This document shows, piece by piece, positions 40,527 through 47,634 of a stretch of DNA of 64,000 bases; the first letter of the stretch is position 1; the number at the start of each line of letters is the position of its first letter. Under the pieces are notes generated by a model, which was given only the letters and a program-made list of their open reading frames with translations, did not search any database and was not told the DNA's origin. Both the position numbers and the translations under genes were made by a program. Source of the stretch: Hamadaea sp. (GTDB lineage Bacteria > Actinomycetota > Actinomycetes > Mycobacteriales > Micromonosporaceae). Where the stretch lies: positions 1 to 64,000 of the forward strand of contig NZ_JABFVK010000014.1 of the NCBI RefSeq assembly GCF_013362815.1, given 5' to 3'.

Positions 40527-43109
40527 ATGCATCCAGCGATCCCTGAGAAACCCAGCCTGGACGGGCTCGGCGACAAGTGGTCGGCCCGATGGGAAGCCGA
40601 CCAGACCTACCGGTTCGACCGGTCCGCGACCCGGGACCAGGTCTACTCCATCGACACGCCGCCGCCCACGGTGAGCGGCTCCCTGCATCTCGGGCACGTC
40701 TTCTCGTTCACTCAGACGGACGTGCTCGCCCGGTATCACCGGATGACCGGCAAAGCCGTGTTCTACCCCATGGGCTGGGACGACAACGGGCTGCCGACCG
40801 AGCGGCGAGCGCAGAACGTGTTCGGCGTCCGATGCGACCCGACTTTGGCGTACGACCCGGCGGAGGCCACGCCGGGCACCTTGGACAACCCCGCGAAGGG
40901 CAAGGACTCCAAGAAGGTGTCCCGGCGGCGGTTCATCGAGCTGTGCCAGCAGCTCACGGCGTACGACGAGCGGCACTTCGAAGAGGTGTGGCGGGCTGCC
41001 GGGCTCAGCGTCGACTGGTCGCTGAACTATCAGACGATCGGCGATCGGGCTCGTGCCGTCGCGCAGCGGTTCTTCCTGCGCAACATCGAACGCGGGGAGG
41101 CGTACCTGGCCGAGGCGCCGACGCTCTGGGACGTGACCTTCCAAACCGCGGTGGCACAGGCCGAGGTGGAGTTCCGCGACGGCGACAGCACCTTCTACGA
41201 CCTGCGGTTCGAGGGCCCGTCCGGGCCGCTGACCGTGGCGACCACCCGCCCCGAGCTGCTGCCCGCCTGCGTGGCACTCGTCGCGCACCCGGACGACGAG
41301 CGCTATCAGAGCCTGTTCGGCAGCGTTGTGCGTATCCCCTTGTGGAAAGCGGAAGTGCCGGTGATGCCGCACAAGGACGCGGATCCGGCGGTGGGCACCG
41401 GCCTGGTGATGGTGTGCACGTTCGGTGACCTGACCGACGTGACCTGGTGGCGCGACCTGGCCTTGCCGATTCGCGCGATCGTGGGGCGCGACGGCCGGCT
41501 GCTGCCCGATGCTCCGTCCGGAATGGACAGTGAGCGGTACGCGGCCGTCGCTGGTCTGACCGTGAAGGCGGCGCGGCGCGAGACCGTGCGGATGCTGCGC
41601 GAGGAGGGGCTGCTGCTGGCGGAGCGCCCGGTGCGGCACGCCGTGAAGTACTACGAGAAGGGCGATCTGCCGCTGGAGATCGTCACGAGCCGCCAGTGGT
41701 ACATCACCAACGGTGGCCGGGACGACGGTCTGCGGGACGAGATGCTGCGCCGGGGCGAGGCCCTGAACTGGTACCCGCCGCACATGCGCGGTCGCTACGA
41801 GTCGTGGGCACGCGGCCTGACCGGCGACTGGCTGATCAGCCGCCAGCGCTACTTCGGCGTGCCCATCCCCGTCTGGTACCCCCTCGACGAGCAGGGCGAA
41901 CCCCGCTACGACACGCCCTTGCTGCCCGCGGAGGGCCGGCTGCCGGTCGATCCCAGGGCCGAGACGCCCGACGGGTACGCACCGGAGCAGCGCGACCGGC
42001 CCGGCGGTTTCACGGCCGACCCGGACGTGATGGACACCTGGGCGACTTCGTCGCTGTCGCCCGTGATCGCCGCCGGAGACCTGCTCGACCAGGTGTTTCC
42101 GATGGACCTGCGGCCGCAGGCCCACGAGATCATCCGGACCTGGCTGTACACCACCGTGCTGCGGTCCCACCTGGAGTACGACGAGCTGCCCTGGAAGAAC
42201 GCCGTGATCTCCGGCTGGGTGCTCGCCGACGACAAGTCCAAGATGTCCAAAAGCTTTTTGTCCAAGTCCGGCGCATCTGTGTCCACGCCGCTCGGTGCGA
42301 TTGCCGAGTATGGCCCTGACGCGGTGCGCTATTGGGCCGCGTCCGGGCGTCCGGGGGTGGACATCGCGCTGTCGCCGGAGCAGATGCGGATCGGACGGCG
42401 GCTCGCGGTGAAGCTGCTCAACGCTTCCCGCTTCGTCCTTTCGTTTCCGGCTTCCGCTTCAGATGCTCCGGTGACCGCGCCGTTGGATCTCGCCATGCTG
42501 GCGCGGCTTTCCTCCGTGGTCGCGACGGCGACTTCCGCCTTCGAGGCGTACGACTATCCCGGCGCTCTGTCGACTGTGGAACGCTTCTTCTGGGAGTTCT
42601 GCGACGACTACCTCGAACTCGCCAAGCCCCGGGCGTACTCCGGTTCCTCCTCGGCCGTCGACGCCATGCGGACCGCGCTCGATACGCTGCTCCGGCTGTT
42701 CGCGCCGTTCCTGCCGTTCGTCACCGAGGAGATCTGGTCTTGGTGGCGTACCGGGTCGGTGCACCTCGCTCCGTGGCCGGTCTTGACGGTGGCGTCCTCA
42801 GACGGTGCTTCGACGGTGGCGTCCTCGGACGGTGCTTTGACGGTGGCGTCCTCGGACGGTGCTTTGACGGTGGCGTCCTCGGACGGTGCTTTGACGGTGG
42901 CGTCGGAGGTGATCGCGGCCGTTCGGCGGGCGAAGTCCGAGGCCCGGCTGTCGCAGCGCGCTCCCGCGTCGGCGGTGACCGTCACCGGTCCGGCTGCCTC
43001 GCTTGACGCGCTTCGGCTTGTCGCCGACGATCTTCGCGAGGCCGGCCAGATCGGGTCCCTTTCGCTTGCCGCCTCCGGCGGCTCGCTCGCTATCACCGTG
43101 ACCCTGTAA
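40527..43109 (+). CDS. valS: Valine--tRNA ligase
   Basis: An 860-residue class I aminoacyl-tRNA synthetase that charges tRNA-Val. The HIGH motif is HLGH (54-57) in TPPPTVSGSLHLGHVFSF, characteristic of ValRS, and the KMSKS loop is KMSKS at 572-576. The CP1 editing domain contains TVATTRPELLP and the anticodon domain LLRLFAPFLPFVTEEIW. A low-complexity repeat of TVASSDGAL type (residues about 753-793) is inserted between the anticodon domain and the C-terminal EVIAAVRRAKSEARLSQ segment. Start ATG 40527 is chosen because the N-terminus MHPAIPEKPSLDGLGDKW is typical. The upstream leader suggests regulation by Val-tRNA charging. Confidence 0.95.
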   Translation: MHPAIPEKPSLDGLGDKWSARWEADQTYRFDRSATRDQVYSIDTPPPTVSGSLHLGHVFSFTQTDVLARYHRMTGKAVFYPMGWDDNGLPTERRAQNVFGVRCDPTLAYDPAEATPGTLDNPAKGKDSKKVSRRRFIELCQQLTAYDERHFEEVWRAAGLSVDWSLNYQTIGDRARAVAQRFFLRNIERGEAYLAEAPTLWDVTFQTAVAQAEVEFRDGDSTFYDLRFEGPSGPLTVATTRPELLPACVALVAHPDDERYQSLFGSVVRIPLWKAEVPVMPHKDADPAVGTGLVMVCTFGDLTDVTWWRDLALPIRAIVGRDGRLLPDAPSGMDSERYAAVAGLTVKAARRETVRMLREEGLLLAERPVRHAVKYYEKGDLPLEIVTSRQWYITNGGRDDGLRDEMLRRGEALNWYPPHMRGRYESWARGLTGDWLISRQRYFGVPIPVWYPLDEQGEPRYDTPLLPAEGRLPVDPRAETPDGYAPEQRDRPGGFTADPDVMDTWATSSLSPVIAAGDLLDQVFPMDLRPQAHEIIRTWLYTTVLRSHLEYDELPWKNAVISGWVLADDKSKMSKSFLSKSGASVSTPLGAIAEYGPDAVRYWAASGRPGVDIALSPEQMRIGRRLAVKLLNASRFVLSFPASASDAPVTAPLDLAMLARLSSVVATATSAFEAYDYPGALSTVERFFWEFCDDYLELAKPRAYSGSSSAVDAMRTALDTLLRLFAPFLPFVTEEIWSWWRTGSVHLAPWPVLTVASSDGASTVASSDGALTVASSDGALTVASSDGALTVASEVIAAVRRAKSEARLSQRAPASAVTVTGPAASLDALRLVADDLREAGQIGSLSLAASGGSLAITVTL
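42783..42904 (+). repeat. In-frame 27-bp tandem repeat inside valS
   Basis: Four copies of a 27-bp unit (TTGACGGTGGCGTCCTCGGA plus CGGTGCT) with three single-base differences, plus a 14-base partial copy. It encodes LTVASSDGA repeats and keeps the frame open. The copies are nearly identical at the DNA level, so the expansion is recent. Confidence 0.92.
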
Positions 43110-43123
43110 CGGTTTTCCCTGCA

Positions 43124-43175
43124 GATCACGGATGTGCATGCTTCCCGGCGCTCGGAAGCATGCACATCCGTGATC
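43124..43175. repeat. GATC palindrome after valS (GATCACGG subfamily)
   Basis: Arms 43124-43145 and 43154-43175 are 22 bases and perfectly complementary; loop 8. The left flank and arm (CCCTGCAGATCACGGATGTG) resemble the palindrome at 54070. It probably terminates valS transcription. Confidence 0.88.
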
Positions 43176-43193
43176 CGGTCCCACGCGGCGGCG

Positions 43194-43249
43194 TTGACAA
43201 CGGCGTAAGACGGGCTTAACGTCGGCGCACCACATTTGGTGACTAGTCA
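43194..43249 (+). promoter_or_regulatory. Promoter and MarR-type operator
   Basis: TTGACA (43194-43199), 17 bases, TAACGT (43217-43222) is a near-consensus promoter. Downstream, the perfect palindrome TGACTAGTCA (43240-43249) within TTGGTGACTAGTCAACA covers the early transcribed region and is a plausible site for the MarR protein encoded next. Confidence 0.72.
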
Positions 43250-43267
43250 ACACATCGGAGAACGACG

Positions 43268-43738
43268 TTGTCTGACGATCCGCATCGCGAGCTGTACGAC
43301 CGCCTTCAGCAGATCTACGTGCTGCTCGACGACGGTGACCGGCGAGCGCTGCGATCAGTCGGGTTGACGCCGACGCACTTCACGGTGCTCCGACTGCTCG
43401 ATCCCACGCGCGAAACGGGGCGGACCATCACTCGGCTGGCCGAGCTGATGCTCTGTACGCGCGGCAACGCCACGCGCCTGGTCCAGCGCTTGGCGGAGTC
43501 GGGGCTGGTCACCACCCGGTCGGACCGCGGCGACCAACGCCTGGTGCAGGTCTTCCTCACACCTGCGGGGGCGGATCGGCTCGCCGCGGCTTCCGTGTAC
43601 CACGCCGCGGCCAACCGGCTGCGGTTCGCCTGGCTGCCGGCGGCCGATCTGCGCCGGCTGACCGAGCTGGCCGGCGTACTCGCCGATCAGCTGGCGAAAA
43701 ACCTCGAAGGACAGAGCGACACCACCCGCCCGCGCTGA
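43268..43738 (+). CDS. MarR family transcriptional regulator
   Basis: A 156-residue winged-helix protein: dimer helix at the N-terminus (RELYDRLQQIYVLLDDGDRRALRSVGLT), recognition region ITRLAELMLCTRGNATRLVQRLAESGLVTTRSDRGDQRLVQVFLTPAG and a C-terminal dimerisation helix. It starts at TTG 43268 with GGAG eight bases upstream. It sits 56 bases before the secreted amylase gene and shares its promoter, so it may control the amylase and itself through the palindrome at 43240. Confidence 0.88.
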   Translation: MSDDPHRELYDRLQQIYVLLDDGDRRALRSVGLTPTHFTVLRLLDPTRETGRTITRLAELMLCTRGNATRLVQRLAESGLVTTRSDRGDQRLVQVFLTPAGADRLAAASVYHAAANRLRFAWLPAADLRRLTELAGVLADQLAKNLEGQSDTTRPR

Positions 43739-43794
43739 CTTCGCCTGCCGCCGGTCCAACCCGGGCCGGCGGCGCGTCCACAGAGGAGACCGCA

Positions 43795-45954
43795 ATGCAG
43801 CGGAGATCCCGCCTGACCGCCGCGCTCAGCGTCGGCATACTGCTGGCGGCGCTCGGCCCGGCCACGTCCGTCCGCGCCGACGCCCCGGTGAGCAACCGGG
43901 CGAGCCTGAAGCAAGACCTCTGCTATCAGGTCGTCACCGACCGGTTCTTCGACGGGAACACCGGGAACAACAATCCGGCCAAGAGCCCGGGACTCTACGA
44001 CTCGACCAAGGCCAACTGGAAGCTCTACTGGGGTGGCGACTTCGCGGGCATCCAGGCGAAGCTGGCGTACCTGAAGAACATGGGAGTGACGTCGATCTGG
44101 ATCTCGCCGCACGTCGACAACATCGACAAGGCGGCGGTCTACGGCGGCACCGCCAATGCCGGTTACCACGGGTACTGGGCGCGGGACTTCAAGAAGCCGG
44201 AGGAGCACTTCGGCACGCTTGCGGAGTTCGACGCGCTCATCGCGGCCGCGCACAGCAACGGCATCAAGGTCATCATGGACTGGGCGCCGAACCACACGAG
44301 CCCGGCCAATCCCGCCGACTCGACGTTCGCCGAGGCCGGCGCGCTCTACGACAACGGCACCTTCCTCGGCAACTACGTCTCCGACCCGAACGGCTACTTC
44401 CACCACAACGGCGGGATCACCAACTGGGACGACCGCTACCAGACGCAGTATCTCAACCTCGCCGACCTGGCCGATCTCGAGCAGCAGAACAGTACGGTCG
44501 ACAACCTGCTCAAGACCGACGCCAACTACTGGATGGACCGGGGGGTCGACGGCGTACGCGTCGACGCGGTGAAGCACATGACGGCGGGCTGGCAGAAGTC
44601 CTTCGCCGACACGGTGCTGAGCCACAAGGACACGACCCTGTTCGGCGAGTGGTACCTCGGCGGCCAGTCCGATCCGCTGTATGCCGACAACGTCCGGTTC
44701 GCCAACACCAGCGGCATCTCGGTGCTCGACTTCTACATGAACATCGCGATGCGTAACGCGTTCGGCTCGGGCGGCTCGATGACGGCGCTGGACGCGGCGA
44801 TCACGAAGACCGGTCAGGACTACAAGTACAAGGAAAACCTGATCACCTTCATCGACAACCATGACATGTCGCGTTTCCTGACGCTGAACAACAACCAGTC
44901 GCTGCTGCACCAGGCGCTCGCGTTCATGCTGACCGTCCGGGGTACGCCCTGCCTGTACTACGGCACCGAGCAGTACCTGCACAACGACACCAGCGGCGGG
45001 GGAGACCCGTGGAACCGCCCGATGATGCCCGGCTTCAGCGAGACGACGACGGCGTACCAGGTGGTCAAGAAGTTGTCGGCGCTGCGGCAGACGAACCCGG
45101 CGCTGGCCTGGGGCACCCACCAGCAACGGTGGATGAACAACGACGTCTACATCTACGAGCGCAAGTTCAACAACGACGTCGTCCTCGTCGCGATCAACAA
45201 GGGCGCGTCGGCGGCCAACATCACCGGGTTGAACACGGCACTACCCGCCGGGACCTACTCCGACCAGCTCACCGGTACGCTCGGCGGCGGCTCGCTGACC
45301 GTCACCAGTGGGTCGGGCGGCAACAATCCGGCGAACGCGTTCACGTTGAACGCCGGGAATGTGGCGGTGTGGTCCTACCACCCGGGTGAGCCGAGTACGC
45401 CGCAGATCGGCAGCGTCGGGCCGACCCTGACCCGGGCCGGCAACACCATCACGGTCGAGGGCCGCGGCTTCGGCACGAGCGGCACGCTCAAGGTCGGCGG
45501 CGTCACTGCGTCGACGACCAGCTGGACCGCGAACCGGATCAAGGCGACCGTCCCCGCCGGTGTGGCGGCCGGAACCGCCTCGGTGACCGTCACGACGACC
45601 GGTGGCACGAGTAACGGCTACGACGTGGTCAACGAGTCGGCGGCACAAGTCCCGGTGACCTTCACGGTCACCAACGCCTCACCGACCAGCGTCGGAGACA
45701 ACATCTACCTGAGCGGCAGCGTCTCCGAACTCGGAAACTGGTCGACCAGCAAGTCGGTGGCGATCGGTCCCATGCTCGCGCCGAACTATCCGACCTGGTA
45801 CGTGACGGCGAGCGTACCGGCGTGCACCACAGTCCAGTTCAAGTTCCTGAAGATCACCTCAGGTGGCGCGGTGACCTGGGAGAACGGCTCCAACCACAGT
45901 TACACCGCACCATGCTCGGGCACCGGTGCGACCACGGTCGGCTGGCAGTACTGA
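43795..45954 (+). CDS. Secreted GH13 alpha-amylase/CGTase-like enzyme with IPT and CBM20 domains
   Basis: A 719-residue secreted enzyme with the A-B-C-D-E domain order of cyclodextrin glucanotransferases. Signal peptide 1-29 (ends VRADA); GH13 barrel with Asp257 (GVRVDAVKH), Glu285 (LFGEWYLG) and Asp357 (FIDNHDMSR); IPT/TIG domain near 515-600 (PQIGSVGPTLTRAGNTITVEGRGFGTSG); starch-binding CBM20 from about 610. At the position of the CGTase central Tyr/Phe195 the motif is NLADLADL (Ala223), which favours hydrolysis, as in maltogenic amylases, over cyclisation. It degrades starch outside the cell, feeding the alpha-glucoside importer. GAGGAG precedes the ATG. Confidence 0.88.
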   Translation: MQRRSRLTAALSVGILLAALGPATSVRADAPVSNRASLKQDLCYQVVTDRFFDGNTGNNNPAKSPGLYDSTKANWKLYWGGDFAGIQAKLAYLKNMGVTSIWISPHVDNIDKAAVYGGTANAGYHGYWARDFKKPEEHFGTLAEFDALIAAAHSNGIKVIMDWAPNHTSPANPADSTFAEAGALYDNGTFLGNYVSDPNGYFHHNGGITNWDDRYQTQYLNLADLADLEQQNSTVDNLLKTDANYWMDRGVDGVRVDAVKHMTAGWQKSFADTVLSHKDTTLFGEWYLGGQSDPLYADNVRFANTSGISVLDFYMNIAMRNAFGSGGSMTALDAAITKTGQDYKYKENLITFIDNHDMSRFLTLNNNQSLLHQALAFMLTVRGTPCLYYGTEQYLHNDTSGGGDPWNRPMMPGFSETTTAYQVVKKLSALRQTNPALAWGTHQQRWMNNDVYIYERKFNNDVVLVAINKGASAANITGLNTALPAGTYSDQLTGTLGGGSLTVTSGSGGNNPANAFTLNAGNVAVWSYHPGEPSTPQIGSVGPTLTRAGNTITVEGRGFGTSGTLKVGGVTASTTSWTANRIKATVPAGVAAGTASVTVTTTGGTSNGYDVVNESAAQVPVTFTVTNASPTSVGDNIYLSGSVSELGNWSTSKSVAIGPMLAPNYPTWYVTASVPACTTVQFKFLKITSGGAVTWENGSNHSYTAPCSGTGATTVGWQY

Positions 45955-45970
45955 CGCTCAGCCCGTCCGT

Positions 45971-46032
45971 GTTGATCATGGACTCAGGGGCGGCGACACG
46001 CCGTCGTCGGGGACCCTGGGTTCATGATCAAC
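45971..46032. repeat. GATC palindrome (GTTGATCATG subfamily)
   Basis: GTTGATCATGGACTCAGGG (45971-45989) pairs with 46014-46032, 17 of 19. The 24-base loop can itself fold (GGCGAC...GTCGTC). It lies between convergent genes. Confidence 0.82.
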
Positions 46033-46045
46033 GGGAAAGCCGGAG

Positions 46046-46555
46046 CTAGCGGGAGTAGACCGGGGTGAGGGTGGCCCGGGCGATCGTCGCGAAGGTCAGG
46101 TTGAACCCGACGGCGGCCGGCGTCGCGTCGTCGTCCAGATCGGTCAGCGCAGACCCGAGGGCGTGCACCGCGAAGATGTAGCGATGCGGGGCGTCTCCGG
46201 GCGGCGGGCATGGGCCGCCGTACTCGGAGTCGCCGAAGTCGTTGCGCACGGCGAAAACTCCGTCCGGCAGCCGCCCGTCGACGATCTCCGTGCAGTCGGC
46301 GGGGAAGCCGACGGCCGACCAGTGCCACCAACCGCTGCCGGTCGGAGCGTCCGGGTCGAGGCAGGTCACGGCGAAGCCGACGGTCTCGGCCGGGAAGCCG
46401 GACCAGCGCAGGTGCGGGACCGCGTTGCCGCCACCGGCGTACGTGTGGACGAAGTCGAGCGGCACCGGCTTTCCTTCGGTCAAGTCGTCGCTGACCAGCT
46501 CGAACGACGGAACTTCGGGAAGGGCGTCATAAGGGAATTGGGCTCTGGCTCGCAT
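46046..46555 (-). CDS. YbhB/YbcL family Raf kinase inhibitor-like protein (PEBP)
   Basis: A 169-residue phosphatidylethanolamine-binding-protein family member. Family motifs are visible: LDPDAPTGSGWWHWSAVGFPAD (DPDxP...GxxxHW) and YGGPCPPPGDAPHRYIFAVHAL (GxxPP...HrYxF). The bacterial proteins bind small anionic ligands; a precise role is unknown. ATG 46555 follows TAGGGT by seven bases, so the message is probably leaderless. It is divergent from the oxidoreductase gene, with only 38 bases between the starts. Confidence 0.92.
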   Translation of the reverse strand: MRARAQFPYDALPEVPSFELVSDDLTEGKPVPLDFVHTYAGGGNAVPHLRWSGFPAETVGFAVTCLDPDAPTGSGWWHWSAVGFPADCTEIVDGRLPDGVFAVRNDFGDSEYGGPCPPPGDAPHRYIFAVHALGSALTDLDDDATPAAVGFNLTFATIARATLTPVYSR

Positions 46556-46562
46556 GCGTCTC

Positions 46563-46586
46563 ACCCTAATCGAGATCCGGTACGGT
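46563..46586. promoter_or_regulatory. Divergent leaderless -10 elements (PEBP / oxidoreductase)
   Basis: TAGGGT on the minus strand (46568-46563) is seven bases from ATG 46555, and TACGGT on the plus strand (46581-46586) is seven bases from ATG 46594. The two promoters overlap within 38 bases. Confidence 0.5.
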
Positions 46587-46593
46587 TTCCGGC

Positions 46594-47502
46594 ATGCGCT
46601 TCGGACTTCTCGGCACCGGATATTGGGCCACGGAAACTCAGGCGACGGCATTGGCCGCCCATCCGCGGGCGGAGCTCGTCGCCGTGTGGGGCCGCGATCC
46701 GGCGAAAGCCGGTGCCGTCGCCGAGCGGTTCGGGCTTCAAGCGTATGAGCTGATAGACGACCTGTTGGCCCAGGTGGACGCGGTGGCCGTGGCGCTGCCG
46801 CCGCACATCCAGGCGCCCTTGGCCGCGCGTGCCGCACGGGCCGGCAAGCATCTGTTGCTGGACAAGCCGCTGTCCCTGACGGTCGACGACGCTGAGGATG
46901 TCGTGGCCGCGACGCGCGAAACCGGCGTCGCCAACCTGGTCTTCTTCACCAACCGGTTCGACCCGGTGGTCGCCGCGGCGTTGAGCGAAGCGGAGCAGAC
47001 CGGTGGCTGGTTCGCCGGGCGCGTCTCGCTGTTCGGCGCGATCGACACCCCGGGCTCGCCCTACGCGCAGTCGCAGTGGCGGCACGAGCAGGGCGGTCTC
47101 TGGGACGTCGGCCCGCACGCGCTGGCCCGGCTGCTGCCGGTGCTCGGTCCGGTCCGCCAGGTGACGGCGCTCGCGGGAGCCCGGCTGACCGGGCATGTGT
47201 TGCTGCGCCACGAATCCGGCGCGGTGAGCGAGATGAGCCTGACCATCCACGCGCCGCAGGCCGCCGGGCACTTCAACAACGTCTTCTACGGCGAGTCCGG
47301 CATTCTGGAGCTGCCTGGCGGGTCCATCAGCGCCGTCGAGGCGTTCGGCAACGCGGTCGACGAACTGCTCGCGCTCGCCCAGGCTCCGGGGGCTACTCAC
47401 CCGTGCGACGTGGTTTTCGCAGCTCAAGTGGTACGCATTTTGCATGCCGCGGTCGAGTCGGTCGAGTCGGGGCGCACCATCACCGTTGCCCCGTCGCGTT
47501 GA
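46594..47502 (+). CDS. Gfo/Idh/MocA family oxidoreductase
   Basis: A 302-residue NAD(P)-dependent dehydrogenase. The Rossmann motif LLGTGYWA (5-12) binds dinucleotide, and the catalytic-region motif DKP (90-92) in HLLLDKPLSLTVDDAE is the family hallmark; the C-terminal substrate domain contains GGLWDVGPHALARLLPVLG. Substrates in this family are sugars, inositols or related polyols. It is slightly shorter than typical members (about 340). Confidence 0.9.
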   Translation: MRFGLLGTGYWATETQATALAAHPRAELVAVWGRDPAKAGAVAERFGLQAYELIDDLLAQVDAVAVALPPHIQAPLAARAARAGKHLLLDKPLSLTVDDAEDVVAATRETGVANLVFFTNRFDPVVAAALSEAEQTGGWFAGRVSLFGAIDTPGSPYAQSQWRHEQGGLWDVGPHALARLLPVLGPVRQVTALAGARLTGHVLLRHESGAVSEMSLTIHAPQAAGHFNNVFYGESGILELPGGSISAVEAFGNAVDELLALAQAPGATHPCDVVFAAQVVRILHAAVESVESGRTITVAPSR

Positions 47503-47524
47503 TCCGCGGGGCTGCGCCATCGTT

Positions 47525-47589
47525 GCGTTGATCATGAACCTATGGTCGGGGTTTGGGTTAGACCCGGCCCATAGGTTCATGATCAACGC
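47525..47589. repeat. GATC perfect palindrome (GTTGATCATG subfamily)
   Basis: A perfect 21-bp stem (47525-47545 with 47569-47589), outer sequence GCGTTGATCATGAACCTATGG's complement on the right; loop 23 nt that can pair further (GGTCGGG/CCCGGCC). It is separated by two bases from the terminator at 47592 and sits between convergent genes. A short run of the arm reads GTTGATCATGAACC. Confidence 0.88.
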
Positions 47590-47591
47590 GA

Positions 47592-47617
47592 AAGGCCCCG
47601 GGCAAGCCCGGGGCCTT
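47592..47617 (-). terminator. Terminator after the GH6 cellulase gene
   Basis: AAGGCCCCGGG (47592-47602) with CCCGGGGCCTT (47607-47617), loop CAAG; a perfect 11-bp stem followed on the minus strand by TTTCG. Confidence 0.88.
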
Positions 47618-47634
47618 CGTCGTGCGTACCCGCC

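Noticed and set aside
43795-45954. Cyclodextrin glucanotransferase as firm call
   Set aside because: The residue at the cyclisation-determining position is Ala, so a hydrolytic amylase is at least as likely.
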